DNA of 22,065 bases from Entophlyctis helioformis (lineage: Eukaryota; Chytridiomycota; Chytridiomycetes; Chytridiales; Chytriomycetaceae): contig JAHLKH010000306.1 in NCBI GenBank assembly GCA_025526915.1, forward strand, positions 1 to 22,065, given 5' to 3'. The notes under the pieces are model-generated. The model had not been told where the DNA came from. It searched no databases and saw nothing but the letters and a program-made list of their open reading frames with translations. Positions 9,640 to 19,633 of this stretch are shown here, piece after piece. The translations under genes were made by a program, and so were the position numbers. The first letter of the stretch is position 1. The number at the start of each line of letters is the position of its first letter.

Positions 9640-10951
9640 ATGGCCCAGATCCTAGAGCAGTCACGTGCCCTTGGTGCATTCTCAGAGCGCTCGGCTGTGG
9701 CAGGTTCGCCGCGAACAATGGCCCTTATCGAGTTTGCACCGCTGAACGTGCCCCTGCACCGCAGACTGCAGACGGCAGCCGTGCTGTTCTGGGTGCTCCT
9801 GCCAACCCTCGCCAATGCTACGTGGATGCTTATGCTCTGGTTCCCGTGGACGAGACCGCTCATCCTCGGCTACGTCGCCGTCTACATGCTGTTCGATCAC
9901 GCTGCCGAGAACGGCGGCCGCAAGGTGGACTGGTTCCGCAGGCTGCCGATGTGGAGGTGGTTCTGCGACTACTTTCCCGTCAGCCTTATCAAGACCACGG
10001 ACCTCGACCCCAACAAGAGCTACGTCTTTGGGTACCATCCCCACGGTGCGTTCTGCACCATGGGTTGAGCATTTGCTGGCCACGCAGCCAGCCAGCCAGA
10101 CAATCGCGGTCGTGCACTCACTCGTGCCTGTGAATACAGGCATCCTGGGTCTGGGTGCCGTGATCAACTTTGCCACAGAGGCAAACGACATCAGCAAAGT
10201 CCTCAAGGGCATCAACCTGCGCGTCATGACCTTTGCCATGAACTTCACATGCCCCTTCTTCCGCGAGCTGATTCTGGGCAAGTCTTGCCACGTGCGTTCC
10301 AGCGCAGCCGTGGGGATCACTAGCTGACCGCTTTGCGTCCTAACAGCGCTCGGCATGGTTTCCGTCAGCCGTCGCTCGTGCGACAACATCCTCTCAAAGG
10401 GCCCAGGAAACGGCATCTTGATTGTTGTTGGTGGCGCTGCAGAGGCGCTTAATGCGTTTCCAAAAACGTACGACTTGGTCATCAAGAAGCGCTTCGGCTT
10501 TGTCAAGGTTGCTCTCCGCCACGGCGCGTCGCTGGTGCCCGTCTTTTCGTTTGGCGAGAACGATATCTGGGGCCAAGTGCCCAACCCAAAAGGATCGCTT
10601 CTGCGCAAGGTCCAGAATGCAGTCAAGCGTGTCGTGCGGATCTCTCCACCGCTGGTTTATGGACGCGGCGTCTTTCAGTACTCGTTTGGTCTGATGCCGT
10701 TCCGCCGCCCGATCGTGACCATCAGTAAGCCCAGTGTTACTGTTGATGCTGCTGATGGGGGCAAGCTTACTCAACTTGCGTTGTGGATGGCATCAGTTGG
10801 AACGCCGATTGACTGCCCCAAGATTGACGACCCCACTGACGAACAGGTCCGTGAGTACCACCAAAAGTACTTGGACGGACTGCAGCGCATCTACGACGAG
10901 CACAAGGACACGTACGCTCCCGATCGGATCAAGGAGCTGACCTTTGAATGA
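9640..10951 (+). CDS. DGAT2: Diacylglycerol O-acyltransferase 2 family enzyme
   Basis: DGAT2 enzymes make triacylglycerol from diacylglycerol and acyl-CoA at the ER and lipid droplets. Exons are 9640-10063, 10140-10277, 10347-10724 and 10797-10951, giving 364 residues, a usual length for the family. Seen in the protein: N-terminal FAPLNVPLHRRLQT, two hydrophobic segments (VLFWVLLPTLANATWMLML and PLILGYVAVYMLF), the active-site motif HPHG at about residues 133-136, SVSRRSC, and GFVKVALRHGASLVPVFSFGEND. The C-terminal DPTDEQVREYHQKY block is also typical. Intron 2 (10278-10346) uses a GC donor (G|GCAAGT) with a CAG acceptor; only this junction gives the conserved RELILALGMVSVSRR. Intron 3 (10725-10796) is 72 nt, in frame and without a stop. 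Translation may start at 9640 (MAQILEQ) or 9718 (MALIEF). It is divergent from the cyclin gene, and its stop is 75 bp from the next gene. Confidence 0.95.
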
Positions 10952-11026
10952 AGAGCGTGATCTCTCTCTTGTTGACGATGCCCTTGAACGTTTCCGTTCA
11001 ACTCCAACAGACAATGTGAGAACACC

Positions 11027-12960
11027 ATGGCAGGCTACGAGCAGCATGGAGCGAGCGCACTGACGCTCGTGCTGTTGCTGACGCTGTTGCTGCTCTTCAA
11101 GGAAGCAGCGCAAGTCAGCTGGCGCGAGAGGCACCGTCGACAGCAACGATGCTGCTCAGCCACCGGCAGGCAATGACCAGCCGGACCTGCTGGTGACAGA
11201 GTCGTGCTCGACGCATTCACGTACTTTCCGGCTGAACGGCAAGGCTGCAGGAGGCAGCACCAACCCAGCCACGGGCGGCTCGTGGCAGGTCAAGATGCGC
11301 AGCAGCTTGTCGTTTGGGCTGTTCAAGAGCATGTTTCTGCCCGACGGCTTTCCAAGCAGCGTTGCACCAGGTGTGCCATGCACTGTGTCTGGGCCATCTG
11401 CCGTTGTGCATAAAGGCAACCGTGCGGCAGGCAGACTGACCAGCTAGCTGTGTGGCAGACTATGTCCGGTACCAGGCGTTCGACACGATGCAAGCGTTCG
11501 CGTCGTCCATCACGGGTCTGCTCGCGACCCAGGCCGCGTTCCAGCGGGCAGGCGTTGGGCAAGTTGGTCGCTGCTTGGCCATGGTCAGCCTTGTGCCTTT
11601 GACAAGCGAGAGTAGCGATCCTAACTCAGAAAGGATGAATGGATGGATGGATGGATGGATGCGACAGAGATGCGACCGCAACCGCAACCGCCGCCACGCT
11701 CACTTGGATCTTGCAGGACGGGACCGGCATGGTTGGCCGTATTCTGTTTGCGTGGCAACTGACTGGCCAGCTGGATTCCGAGGTCAAGACATGGAGGTGC
11801 TCGCGCATTGTCCGACAGCATCTCCCTGTCGTTCCAGCCATCCCAGTTGAGCTGATCTCGCTCTCGTGGCTTGCCGCTGTACAGATTTGCGGCAGACATC
11901 CTCAATGATGCGGGCATGCTGATGGAGATGCTGGCACCCCTGACACCGCGATCCGTGTCGTGGGCCATTGTCTGCCTGGCCACGCTTCTGCGGTCTCTGT
12001 GTGGCGTTGCCGGCGGATCGACCAAGGCCGCACTGTCTCACCACTTTGCCATCAACGACAATGCGGCCGACTTGCATGCCAAGGACGGCAGCCAGGAAAC
12101 GCTCGTGTCGCTCATTGGAATGATTGTTGGGTCGGCCGTGTTGCGGTCGCTGTCCGACGCCAGCCCGGCGCTCACCTGGCTCGTCTTTGTGAGTCGTCTG
12201 TGTTTCTGGCGTATCAGATCACGGCTGACCATGGCTGACCTCCTGGTTCGCAGATCACCCTCACATCGCTGCATCTATTCTTCAACTACTGGCAAGTCGT
12301 TTGGCAGCCGCTTTGTATGCAATCGTCAATGATGAATCCATGACTAAACCGCACGGCTCGAGCAGTGCGGTGTGCTCGGTCACGATCCCTGCACTCAACG
12401 AGCAGCGGGCATACCGCGTCATGACAACATTCCTCGGCTCCAACGGCGACTACATGCTCACACCTTTGCAAGTCAGCGCAAGCGAGTCTATTTTCTGGCG
12501 TCCGCGCGTGCGTCTGGGCGTGCCACTGAGTCTCGTCGTTGCCAAGTCGTCCAACGCATTGCAACTCGCAGACACGACGGCTGGCGATGTAGAGACGGTT
12601 TTGCGGCTGTTCAAGGGTCGCCCATATGTCATCAATAGACTTGACGATGGGACAATGGCCGTCGCGTTGCATGCATCGCTGGATCGTACACACACACGGT
12701 CGATTCTGGTGCCACTGTATCACGCATTGTGTCTGCGCAACAGGCTGGAAGCCAAGGTTGGACGAGCAGGGACACGCGTGGAGATGACTGACGCAATGGT
12801 TCAAGAGACTGGCAAGCAGACGGATCGAGACATGGCGCGATTCACACTCGCGCTTGTGGACGCTGGCTGGACCCTCGACGGCTACCCAAGCAAAGTCTTT
12901 TGCGAGCCATGGTCATGCTCATGGCGTGGGCATTTGGACACTCGTCCCAAGTCTGACTGA
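11027..12960 (+). CDS. DUF647/RUS family membrane protein (RUSF1-like)
   Basis: The family includes plant ROOT UV-B SENSITIVE proteins and animal RUSF1 (C16orf58); its biochemical role is not firmly established. Coding exons seen are (5' part)-11370, 11459-11566, 11670-11796, 11885-12188 and 12254-12960, all phase-compatible. Diagnostic blocks in order: FLPDGFPSSVAPDYVRYQAFDT (across the first junction), QAFASSITGLLATQA, DGTGMVGRILFAWQ, FAADILNDAGM, VAGGSTKAALSHHFA, NAADLHAKDGSQETLV and LTSLHLFFNYW. The final block ALVDAGWTLDGY sits near the C-terminus. The frame breaks once at about 12298-12303 in a TTT run: one missing base would restore it, so an assembly error or a real mutation is likely. 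The intron at 11567-11669 contains an ATGG microsatellite. The start is unresolved: an ATG at 11027 opens a hydrophobic stretch but is in another frame from the first conserved exon, so a first intron is probable. Confidence 0.85.
11639..11661. repeat. ATGG microsatellite in an intron
   Basis: Five to six copies of atgg lie within the intron 11567-11669 of the RUS-family gene, shortly before the splice acceptor. Confidence 0.9.
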
Positions 12961-13127
12961 CTGGCTGGTTGACTGATGATCCATCGAAGCAGCCCACACA
13001 GTCAAACGAGAGCAATGAATGGACAGTGCAGAATTGGAAATGGCAAGTACATGCGCTGTGTTTGACAGGATGATGCGTGGTTGGGGAAACAAGATCACAA
13101 CGATGGGCGGCATCTGGTCTGTGCTGC

Positions 13128-14902
13128 TCACTTCTTGCCCATTTCGCCAGCCATCTTGGCGAGGGCGGGGTTGCTGAGAAGCTTGTTCATGGCCTCGGGA
13201 TCCTGCATGAGAGACTGAGCCCTGTTGGACGGGATCCAAGTCAAAGATGTCAGCCACGCACGTAAATGAAGATCCGCGCCAGAGGAGAAGCGACACGTAC
13301 ATCTGGGCAATCTGCGGGTTGTTCATCATCTCGGCCATGTTGGGGTTGTTCATCATCGAGGCAATGCCGGGGTTGTTCATCATGGCCGCAATGTTGGGGT
13401 TGCTCATCATGGACGCGGCTGCCACAGTCGGGAAGCGATCTGTCAGCAGGCCAGCAAACACACACGGCTCATGCACAAGTGTGGCTTACCCATGTTCATG
13501 ATGTCGGGGTTGCTCATCATCGAGGCAAAGTCCATGCCGCCCATGCCGGGCATGCCGGGCATGCCGCCCATGCCGGGCATGCCGGGCATGCCGCCCATGC
13601 CGGGCATGCCGGGCATGCCGCCAGCAGATGGGCCAGGCGCGCTGCGGACAGCAGCAGCACCAATCTTGGACTTGGCAGCATTGAGCGCCTGCGTCATGGA
13701 GGCGTTTCCAGGCTCAAGCTTGAGACCGCGCTCGTAGGCATCGGCCGACTCCTGGTACTCGCCGAGGCAGAAGTGGGCGTGTCTGCATGCATGCCACCAC
13801 GGATCAGCATTCCTGGCAGCTCACTGCGTTCTGGCATCACGAATCCTCAATGAGATTTGCAGGATGGACGTACCCAAGACGCGAGAAGCCCTTGCTGTAG
13901 CCGGGATCGATCTCGATGGCCATGCTGGCATCGGCAATCGCAAGCTCGTGCTTGCCGTCCTGGCTGTATGCGGCAGCACTGGATAGCCACCGCATGATTG
14001 TCGCGAGTGGATCGTCAGCAGTCCAGTCGGCCAGCCAAGAGGCAGAGTGCACGGCAAGCTGGCACGCACCGGTTGGCAAAGTAGACGGCGTTGTTGTCGT
14101 CGAGTGCAATGGCCTCGGTGTACTTGCCGATGGCGTCTGCGAACTTCTTCTCGGCCATGAGCTTGTTGCCAAGCGCCTTGAGGCCCTCGGCCTTGGCCTT
14201 CTTCTCGGCCTCCTGCAGCGTGATCCATGTCGTCAGCCACACGGCCAGCGAGCGGCGGAAAGGATTGATTCACGCACCGTTGGGCCGGCAGGAGCAGCGG
14301 CGGCAGCGGCAGCAGGAGCAGCAGCAGCAGCAGCCGCAGGAGCAGCCTGTTGTGCACGCCACCGTGCGGTCAAGTTCACGTCAGCATCAAGCGTGCGCAC
14401 GGCAGGACAAGCAGCACCCTTGGACAGATACCGCACGGCCCATGGATGTGTACCTTGGACTCGCCAATCTTCTTCTGGGTGGCAACGAACACATCGAAGA
14501 TGGTCTGCAGCGAGGCCGGCTTGATGGAGTGGAGCGACTGCTGGGCGGCGTCCGAGTGGTCGACGCCAAAGGCCTCGCCGATGCACTGGATGGCGACTTT
14601 GGGCCGATGCACACGGGTGGGACAGCGTCAAAGCCAGAGCCGAGCGGTTGCACGGTTGCAGGCGGATGCACAGACGGAACGGCCAGGAAGGAATCACGGT
14701 GCGTGTCAGCAGGACTGTGCGCAGCCCAGGACGCCGGGGGCAGAGCGCGCAACAGAGGGCGGCGGCAGGGAGGAGGAAAGCGAGGCGGGCACGTACCCTC
14801 GATGCCCTCGGCATCGTCGGCCTTGATGACGCCGCTCTTGATGGACGACTGCAGGAAGTCGCAGATGGCAAACGCAAGCTTCTGGCGGTTCGTGCTGGTC
14901 AT
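13128..14902 (-). CDS. SGT2: Small glutamine-rich TPR protein Sgt2/SGTA-like co-chaperone
   Basis: Sgt2/SGTA hands tail-anchored membrane proteins to the Get pathway and binds Hsp70/Hsp90 through its TPRs. Eight exons (14902-14797, 14596-14454, 14346-14278, 14212-14070, 13978-13874, 13782-13490, 13418-13301, 13221-13128) give 356 residues in consistent phase. The N-terminal dimerisation domain reads RQKLAFAICDFLQSSI and VAIQCIGEAFGVD. An Ala/Pro-rich linker follows. Three TPRs come next: EGLKALGNKLMAEKKFADAI, then AAAYSQDGKHELAIADASMAIEIDP, then AHFCLGEYQESADAYERGLKLEP. The C-terminus is Met/Gly/Asn-rich, as in SGTA where it binds hydrophobic clients. Here it has GMPGMPGMG repeats and about five MMNNPxxAxM units, then ends MAGEMGKK. 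It is divergent from the RRM gene with 30 bp between the two ATGs, and convergent with the RUS gene with about 167 bp between the stops. Confidence 0.95.
13311..13418 (-). repeat. About 30-bp repeat encoding MMNNPxxAx units in the Sgt2 C-terminus
   Basis: On the minus strand the seventh Sgt2 exon encodes successive ten-residue units, each starting with a Met pair, then Asn-Asn-Pro or Ser-Asn-Pro, then a hydrophobic residue and Ala. The DNA shows recurrent gttgttcatcat and atgttggggtt words. STI1-like domains carry NNP motifs of this kind, so the repeats may multiply a client-binding element (inference). Confidence 0.7.
13540..13620 (-). repeat. 27-bp tandem repeat encoding GMPGMPGMG
   Basis: Three essentially identical 27-bp units in the sixth Sgt2 exon, encoding a Gly-Met-Pro repeat. 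The near-perfect DNA identity suggests recent expansion or homogenisation. Confidence 0.9.
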
Positions 14903-14932
14903 GTTGATGGTTTCGAGGCGAAGTTGTTGTCC

Positions 14933-15036
14933 ATGAATCTCAAAATGTTGTCGATGCTCAGGCGGGCGAATGCAGCACATGCAGCGCATGCCCAGCCGTT
15001 TGTGCGGTGTCTGAGCACACTCGCACCGTCATGGAT

Positions 15037-15072
<36 letters not shown>

Positions 15073-15808
15073 CAGCCCGGCACTCCGGCAATGTACAAAG
15101 GTCTCACATATGGCACAGTCGTCGTCGATGCAGCGCTGTCCACGACGCTTCAAGTCAACGTTCGAAGTGCCGCGCCGCAACGTGGACAGAACCATCACCA
15201 GTCTCATGGCACGGGTCCCCTACGAACTCCATCCCGACGCCATCTGCCGTCTCTTTGAGACGTTCGGCGTGGTGCGGGCAGTGCGGCTGATGCAGGACGA
15301 GACTGGCCGGTCGCTGGGTCTTGCCTTTGTGGATATGGACCAGGCTGGCGGTTTGGCTGCCCTCGAAGCTGCTCGAAATGGAGGCATTCCCGTCGCGAAG
15401 GGCAAGGTCGTGCCCGAAGGCCGCATTGACGCCTTCATGATGATGGTATGTTGCTGCAGTCCAGCCCACTCTTTGCCGTGCAGCAGCTGACCTTGTTGAA
15501 TGTGCATTGCGTGGGACTCGCAGGTTAAGAGACCAACTGACGAAGACGGCCCTCGAAGGGTAACCCCAAAGATGGAAAGGATCAAAGCACGAGCAGCGAT
15601 CAAGAAGCTCAGGAAGAAGATCACGTATGACCGCAAGAAGATTGCAATGGTCCACGGGACTGCAAAGATCGAGGAACTCGAGTTGGAACTCATGCAGAAA
15701 CAGGACGAACTTCGAGCCAAAGTGCGGCAGTTTGAAACGGCCAAAAGTCTCAAGAGGGCATTGAAGCAAGCTGCCAAGGCCGGGCCAATGGATTATGACG
15801 ATGAATGA
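14933..15808 (+). CDS. RRM-domain RNA-binding protein, probably mitochondrial
   Basis: Two exons, 14933-15445 and 15524-15808, joined by a 78-nt GTATGT...GCAG intron in phase 0, give 265 residues. The N-terminus (MLSMLRRANAAHAAHA, then FVRCLSTLAP) is basic, acid-free and has an RC-LST cleavage-like motif, so it looks like a mitochondrial presequence. An 11-Gln run follows. A single RRM spans about residues 85-160: an RNP2-like SLMARVPYEL, DAICRLFETFGVVRAVRLM and an RNP1-like SLGLAFVDM. The C-terminal half is basic and helical (KMERIKARAAIKKLRKKI) with an acidic end (MDYDDE). I do not recognise a specific orthologue. The start could be the ATG at 14933 or the in-frame one at 14945. It shares a very short divergent promoter with Sgt2. 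Confidence 0.85.
15038..15070 (+). repeat. CAG trinucleotide run (11 Gln)
   Basis: Eleven uninterrupted CAG codons between the presequence and the RRM of the mitochondrial RNA-binding protein. Confidence 0.95.
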
Positions 15809-16009
15809 ATGAAGCAAGGAAGCAAGGAAAGTAGGAAGGAATTGCTTTTTATGGTTACGATTGGTGCGCAGTGTGCAACAGATCAGACAATCCAATGTGG
15901 GTCGTGACCCAAGATCAGACGCGCCAACGATTCAAGAGGGCAACTGGCTTGCCCAACAACAAAACAACACATTCGCATCCGCAGTCCATCAGAGCACAAG
16001 CATATCATC

Positions 16010-16983
16010 ATGGGCGAACTCGCAGGCACGACAGACAATAGCAGCAAGCCAACGCCAGCTGCGCCAGTGTTTCCAAAGCCGCTGCAAAAGGTGGACAAAC
16101 CTTCAGACATCAAGGTATAGGCGGTTGCCGGCGACGCTGCTTGCCCTTTGGTGCAGCAAGAAAAACACAAGCAAGCCTATCGACAGTACTCATGGCAACA
16201 TGCTTGTGGCAACATGGCAGATTATCCTGCTTGGCGACAGTGCCGTCGGCAAGTCGAAGCTCATGGAACGCTTCCTGCTTGACGACTACGTGCCACACCA
16301 GCTCTCCACGTACGCACTCACCATCTTCCGGTACAAGACGCCTCATCCGGTCAAAACGCCTGCAACCGCGGCGCAGTCGCAGCCGCCCATGCTCGAGATC
16401 GACTTTTGGGACACAGCCGGCCAGGAACGCTTCCAGAGCATGCATTCATCGTACTACATGGGAGCGCATGCGTGTATCCTTGTGTTTGATGTCACCCGCA
16501 AAGTTACGTACAAGAACCTCGATCAGTGGTACGACGAGCTGGTTAGGCATCGTGGCATCAAGGTAAACAAGGCGGCGCCGCTCCAACTTGCGTACACACA
16601 CACATCTCGTGTCTGCATACTTGAGTTGACACGTGTTGCGTGTACAGATGCCCGTGATTGTGGTGGCAAACAAGATCGACATGGACCCGTCTCGTGCCAC
16701 CAAGTCGTTTGCATTCATCGAGAAGCGACGCGCCGAGCGTGGCGGCGTGGAGTCGGGACCCGACCAGGACATGCCCTTCTATTTCGTGTCGGCGTCGGAT
16801 GGATCCAATGTTGTGACCATCTTCCGCGAAGCCATTCGGCTGGCTGTGGCGTACAAGGAGAAGATGGCCACAGAGGGTGCCGGCACGTTTGTGGACGACG
16901 TGATGCAGTTCATTGCAGAGGAGGAGGGGCGGGCCGATGGCGGCATTTTTGGAAGTGGCGCCAAGAGCGAGATTCCTGCTTGA
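16010..16983 (+). CDS. RABL2: RABL2-type small GTPase (ciliary/flagellar trafficking)
   Basis: RABL2 GTPases act at the base of cilia, where the GTP form promotes entry of IFT-B trains in animals. Three exons (16010-16114, 16221-16562, 16648-16983), both introns in phase 0, give 260 residues. Visible motifs: P-loop GDSAVGKS (residues 40-47), then KLMERFLLDDYVPHQLSTYALT, switch II WDTAGQERFQSMH (from 98), ACILVFDVTRKVTYKNL, the G4 motif ANKID (156-160) and the G5 motif VSASDG (196-201). QQLSTYALT- and RKVTYKNL-like blocks mark RABL2 rather than ordinary Rabs. Compared with animal RABL2 there is a Pro/Thr/Ala-rich insert of about ten residues before switch II (residues 76-92) and another between G4 and G5 (RRAERGGVESGPDQD). 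There is no C-terminal Cys for prenylation, as in RABL2. The gene implies a flagellated life stage. Confidence 0.95.
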
Positions 16984-17180
16984 TGCTCAGTGCTCGGATT
17001 GGGCATTGGATTGGCTGTGGATCTGGCGTCGCTTGATTGGACTCGATCGCATGGAAGAGCCGAGTGCAGCAGCAAGACAGAGTATAAAATCCTTCGCATC
17101 ACGACCATCTTCTTTACTTTGGCGTCAACATCAAAGTGAGCCAACAACACGTTGCCTAAACGCAGTCGTAAAGGTGACTA

Positions 17181-18979
17181 CTACTTGGATTTCTTTGCCT
17201 TGCCATTCTGCTGCTCGTCTGCATCCATTGCTGCACGCTTGCCGAGCGTCTTGGCAAGCTCGCCGCGCAAAACGGCCGGAACGGCGTCCATGGGCAGAGC
17301 AGCAGCAGCGGCCTTTCTGGACAGTTGCGCCAGGAGCATGCTGGGAGCGAGCGAGCAAGCATGGCATGGCATGGCATATCGTGTGTGAGATCAGGGACGC
17401 CTGGCATTGCCACCATCCGAAAAACTTACTCCATGACGACAAGGACAGCCATAGCCTCAACAATCGGCACGGCGCGCGGAAGCACGCATGGATCGTGGCG
17501 TCCCTTGGCCTCGAGTGTGCCAGCGACGCCATCGTACGTGGCAGTCTCCTGTGCCATGCCAATAGTGGCGGCGGGCTTGAATCCAACCTTGAAGTAGATG
17601 TCTTCGCCGTTGGAAATGCCGCCCTGGATGCCGCCAGAAAAGTTGGTGGTTGTGCCCAGACTGCCATCCGCCTTGGAGACGAAGGCGTCGTTGTGCAGGT
17701 GGCCCGGAATGTTGGTGCCTGCGAATCCACTGCCAATCTCAAAGCCCTTGGTCGCAGGGATCGACAGCATTGCATGTGCCAGCTGTGCCTCGAGCTTGTC
17801 GAAGCAAGGCTCGCCCAGACCGGCAGGCACATTGCGGATGACACAGACAACAGACCCGCCGATCGAGTCGTGTGCATCTCTCGACTTGACAATCACCTGT
17901 TGGACTGCCGAGTCAGACCAGGATGTCGGCATCAGGATCCGTACCAGAATGGGCTGCTTACGTTGCGCATCTTGTTGGCACCGTCGGCCGTCGGGCAGCG
18001 CACTTCGTTGGCATCCACGTCTGCGCGAGACACTGTCTTCAAGAGCTTCCACCAGTCCGTCCACTTGCTCATCCAGGCGTCCTTGGCATCAACCGTCGTG
18101 AACGGCTCAATGGGCTCGATCGACACAGGGCCGATCGACGACACAAAGCCAACCACCTCGATGCCATGAACCGTCTTTAGGTACTTTTCGGCGACAGCGG
18201 CGGCAGCCACACGACCTGCCCCGTGCACATGTGTTGTCAGCCATGCGGCGGATGAGATTCGATCTGGAAGAGCATTCAAGCGGCCTGCCAGCGGCACAAT
18301 GCTCGACAGGGCACACGGCAGGGCAGCCTCGTCCTGCACGCACCAATGGTCTCGCGGGCACTCGAACGGCCGCCGCCAGACGAGGCCTTGACGCCGTACT
18401 TTTGCAGATACGTCCAGTCGGCATGCGACGGGCGGGGGAACACATCCATCTCGCCATAGTCGCGCGGCCGCTGGTCCTCGTTGGGCACCATCATGGCAAT
18501 CGGCGTGCCGAGCGTGAAGCCCATCTCGGTGCCTGACAGAATCGACACTCGGTCCTTTTCGTCTCGCTGTTGGTCGGCAGTACGCCGTCCGGCGTCCGGC
18601 GTCGTGCGTCGTGCGTCGTGTGTCGTGCGGCGTTGGCATGTGCAGGCGGTTCATGGTCAGCCACTTGAACGGCAGAGGTGCATCGAGCTGCGGCGGCCAA
18701 GACCAGACAGCATGTGGAACGTACAGGCGTTGTCAGACTGCTCTGGCCCGGCCGTCTGCGGCTCAACTGCGGCTGCACATCGCCCTCGGTCAGCGGCAGG
18801 CCAGGAGGGCAGCCGTCGACAATCACGCCGACCGCCTTGCAGTGCGACTCGCCAAACGTCGTGACCTTGTAGTGGCTGCGGCGGGAGAGGCCATGGGTCC
18901 CACGAGCGCTGCAGCGTTAGCATCTGCCGTTCACTGCTCGCTGCGGCCCGCGCCAGCCTCACCTTCCAAACGAACTCAT
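17181..18979 (-). CDS. ARO2: Chorismate synthase (ARO2-type)
   Basis: The enzyme converts 5-enolpyruvylshikimate-3-phosphate to chorismate, the last shikimate step before aromatic amino acids, using reduced FMN. Six exons (18979-18963, 18875-18725, 18566-18344, 18215-17962, 17896-17430, 17340-17181) give 423 residues in consistent phase. The first exon is only 17 nt (MSSFG plus two bases). Signatures: [13 protein letters not shown] near the N-terminus, [76 protein letters not shown] and [11 protein letters not shown]. The catalytic His residues in GESHC and RPSHAD are present. The C-terminus ([19 protein letters not shown]) is a basic tail beyond the core. It converges with RABL2 (197 bp between the stops). 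The last intron ends in gccat and cgctc direct repeats before its acceptor. Confidence 0.96.
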
Positions 18980-19092
18980 GTTTGCAGGATGCGGGGAAAG
19001 AGTTGGTTTCCACCGCCTCATGGCGTGCTTGATCGCACGCCAGTGCACCGACGAGAGCGACGACTCGCTCGGCAGCAAGTGTCCAGAGAAGG

Positions 19093-19524
19093 ATGGCCTC
19101 AAGTCTGTCAGCAGGTGCGACACGGCTGCCATCCACACTGCGTTCCAGATGCCACAAGACAGCCAATATCAGTCGCGATCCGGTCTTTGACCCGCGACGC
19201 TCTGAAGGTGCACGGTTCCTGATGCTCTCTCGTGTGGGCGGCATCTTCACGGCTCGCCGCACCATCAACGCCAGGTTGCTCGACCCAGCCCACTCGGTTG
19301 GCAACGGTGCATGCTGCATCATGTGCGGCGAGGATCTGGGAAACACGGTGGAGACTGCGCACTTTGCACTCAAGTGCACAGAGGAGCGGATCGTGGCTAT
19401 GCGCACAGCGCATGAGATGTTTTGGATGGTTTCCAACGAACCTGTGCCATTACCGATGGGACGTGCAATGCGAGCACTTGGAGTTTTGCAGCCTGATCGA
19501 TTCACACTGTTGACATTACAATAA
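19093..19524 (+). mobile_element. 3' end of a non-LTR retrotransposon (reverse-transcriptase zinc-finger tail), degraded
   Basis: One plus-strand frame (open from 19033, stop at 19522-19524) encodes FLMLSRVGGIFTARRTINARLL, then CCIMCGEDLGNTVETAHFALKC. This C-x2-C ... H-x4-C arrangement after a basic leader matches the zinc-binding tail (zf-RVT) found after the reverse transcriptase of many non-LTR elements. The upstream reverse transcriptase core is missing; the frame is closed at 19030 and adjoins the chorismate synthase start at 18979. AT-rich sequence follows the stop, without a clear poly-A tail. The piece lies in the same orientation as the tRNA-Asp gene, with the stop codon 37 bp before the tRNA. 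Confidence 0.6.
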
Positions 19525-19561
19525 ACATATATTACATGTCAAAATTTGAGACAAGAAGGGG

Positions 19562-19633
19562 TCTTCAGTAGTATAGTGGCTAGTATCTCCGCCTGTCACG
19601 CGGAAGACCGGGGTTCGATTCCCCGCTGAAGAG
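19562..19633 (+). tRNA. tRNA-Asp (anticodon GTC)
   Basis: A 72-nt cloverleaf without intron. The acceptor stem TCTTCAG pairs with CTGAAGA (19562-19568 with 19626-19632), and the discriminator base is G. The D-arm contains TAGTATAGTGG (A box), the anticodon loop reads CTGTCAC (GTC at 19595-19597) and the T-arm GGGTTCGATTCCCC is the B box. CCA is not encoded, as usual in eukaryotes. The sequence closely follows the eukaryotic tRNA-Asp pattern. Confidence 0.97.

Noticed and set aside
8498..9655. A 385-codon plus-strand open frame (starting MGPSGSR if GTG/ATG starts are allowed)
   Set aside because: It is antisense to cyclin exon 1, its long Leu/Gly/Val runs come from the CTG and GGC repeats, and it would overlap the DGAT2 start in another frame.
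10278..10294. Canonical GT donor at about 10292 for DGAT2 intron 2
   Set aside because: It is phase-compatible but inserts several residues (GKSCHVP-type) in a conserved position, whereas the GC donor gives the expected family sequence.
15031..15258. Plus-strand frame MDT followed by poly-Ala over the CAG run
   Set aside because: It is a shadow of the poly-Gln frame; the overlapping frame contains the RRM and the presequence.
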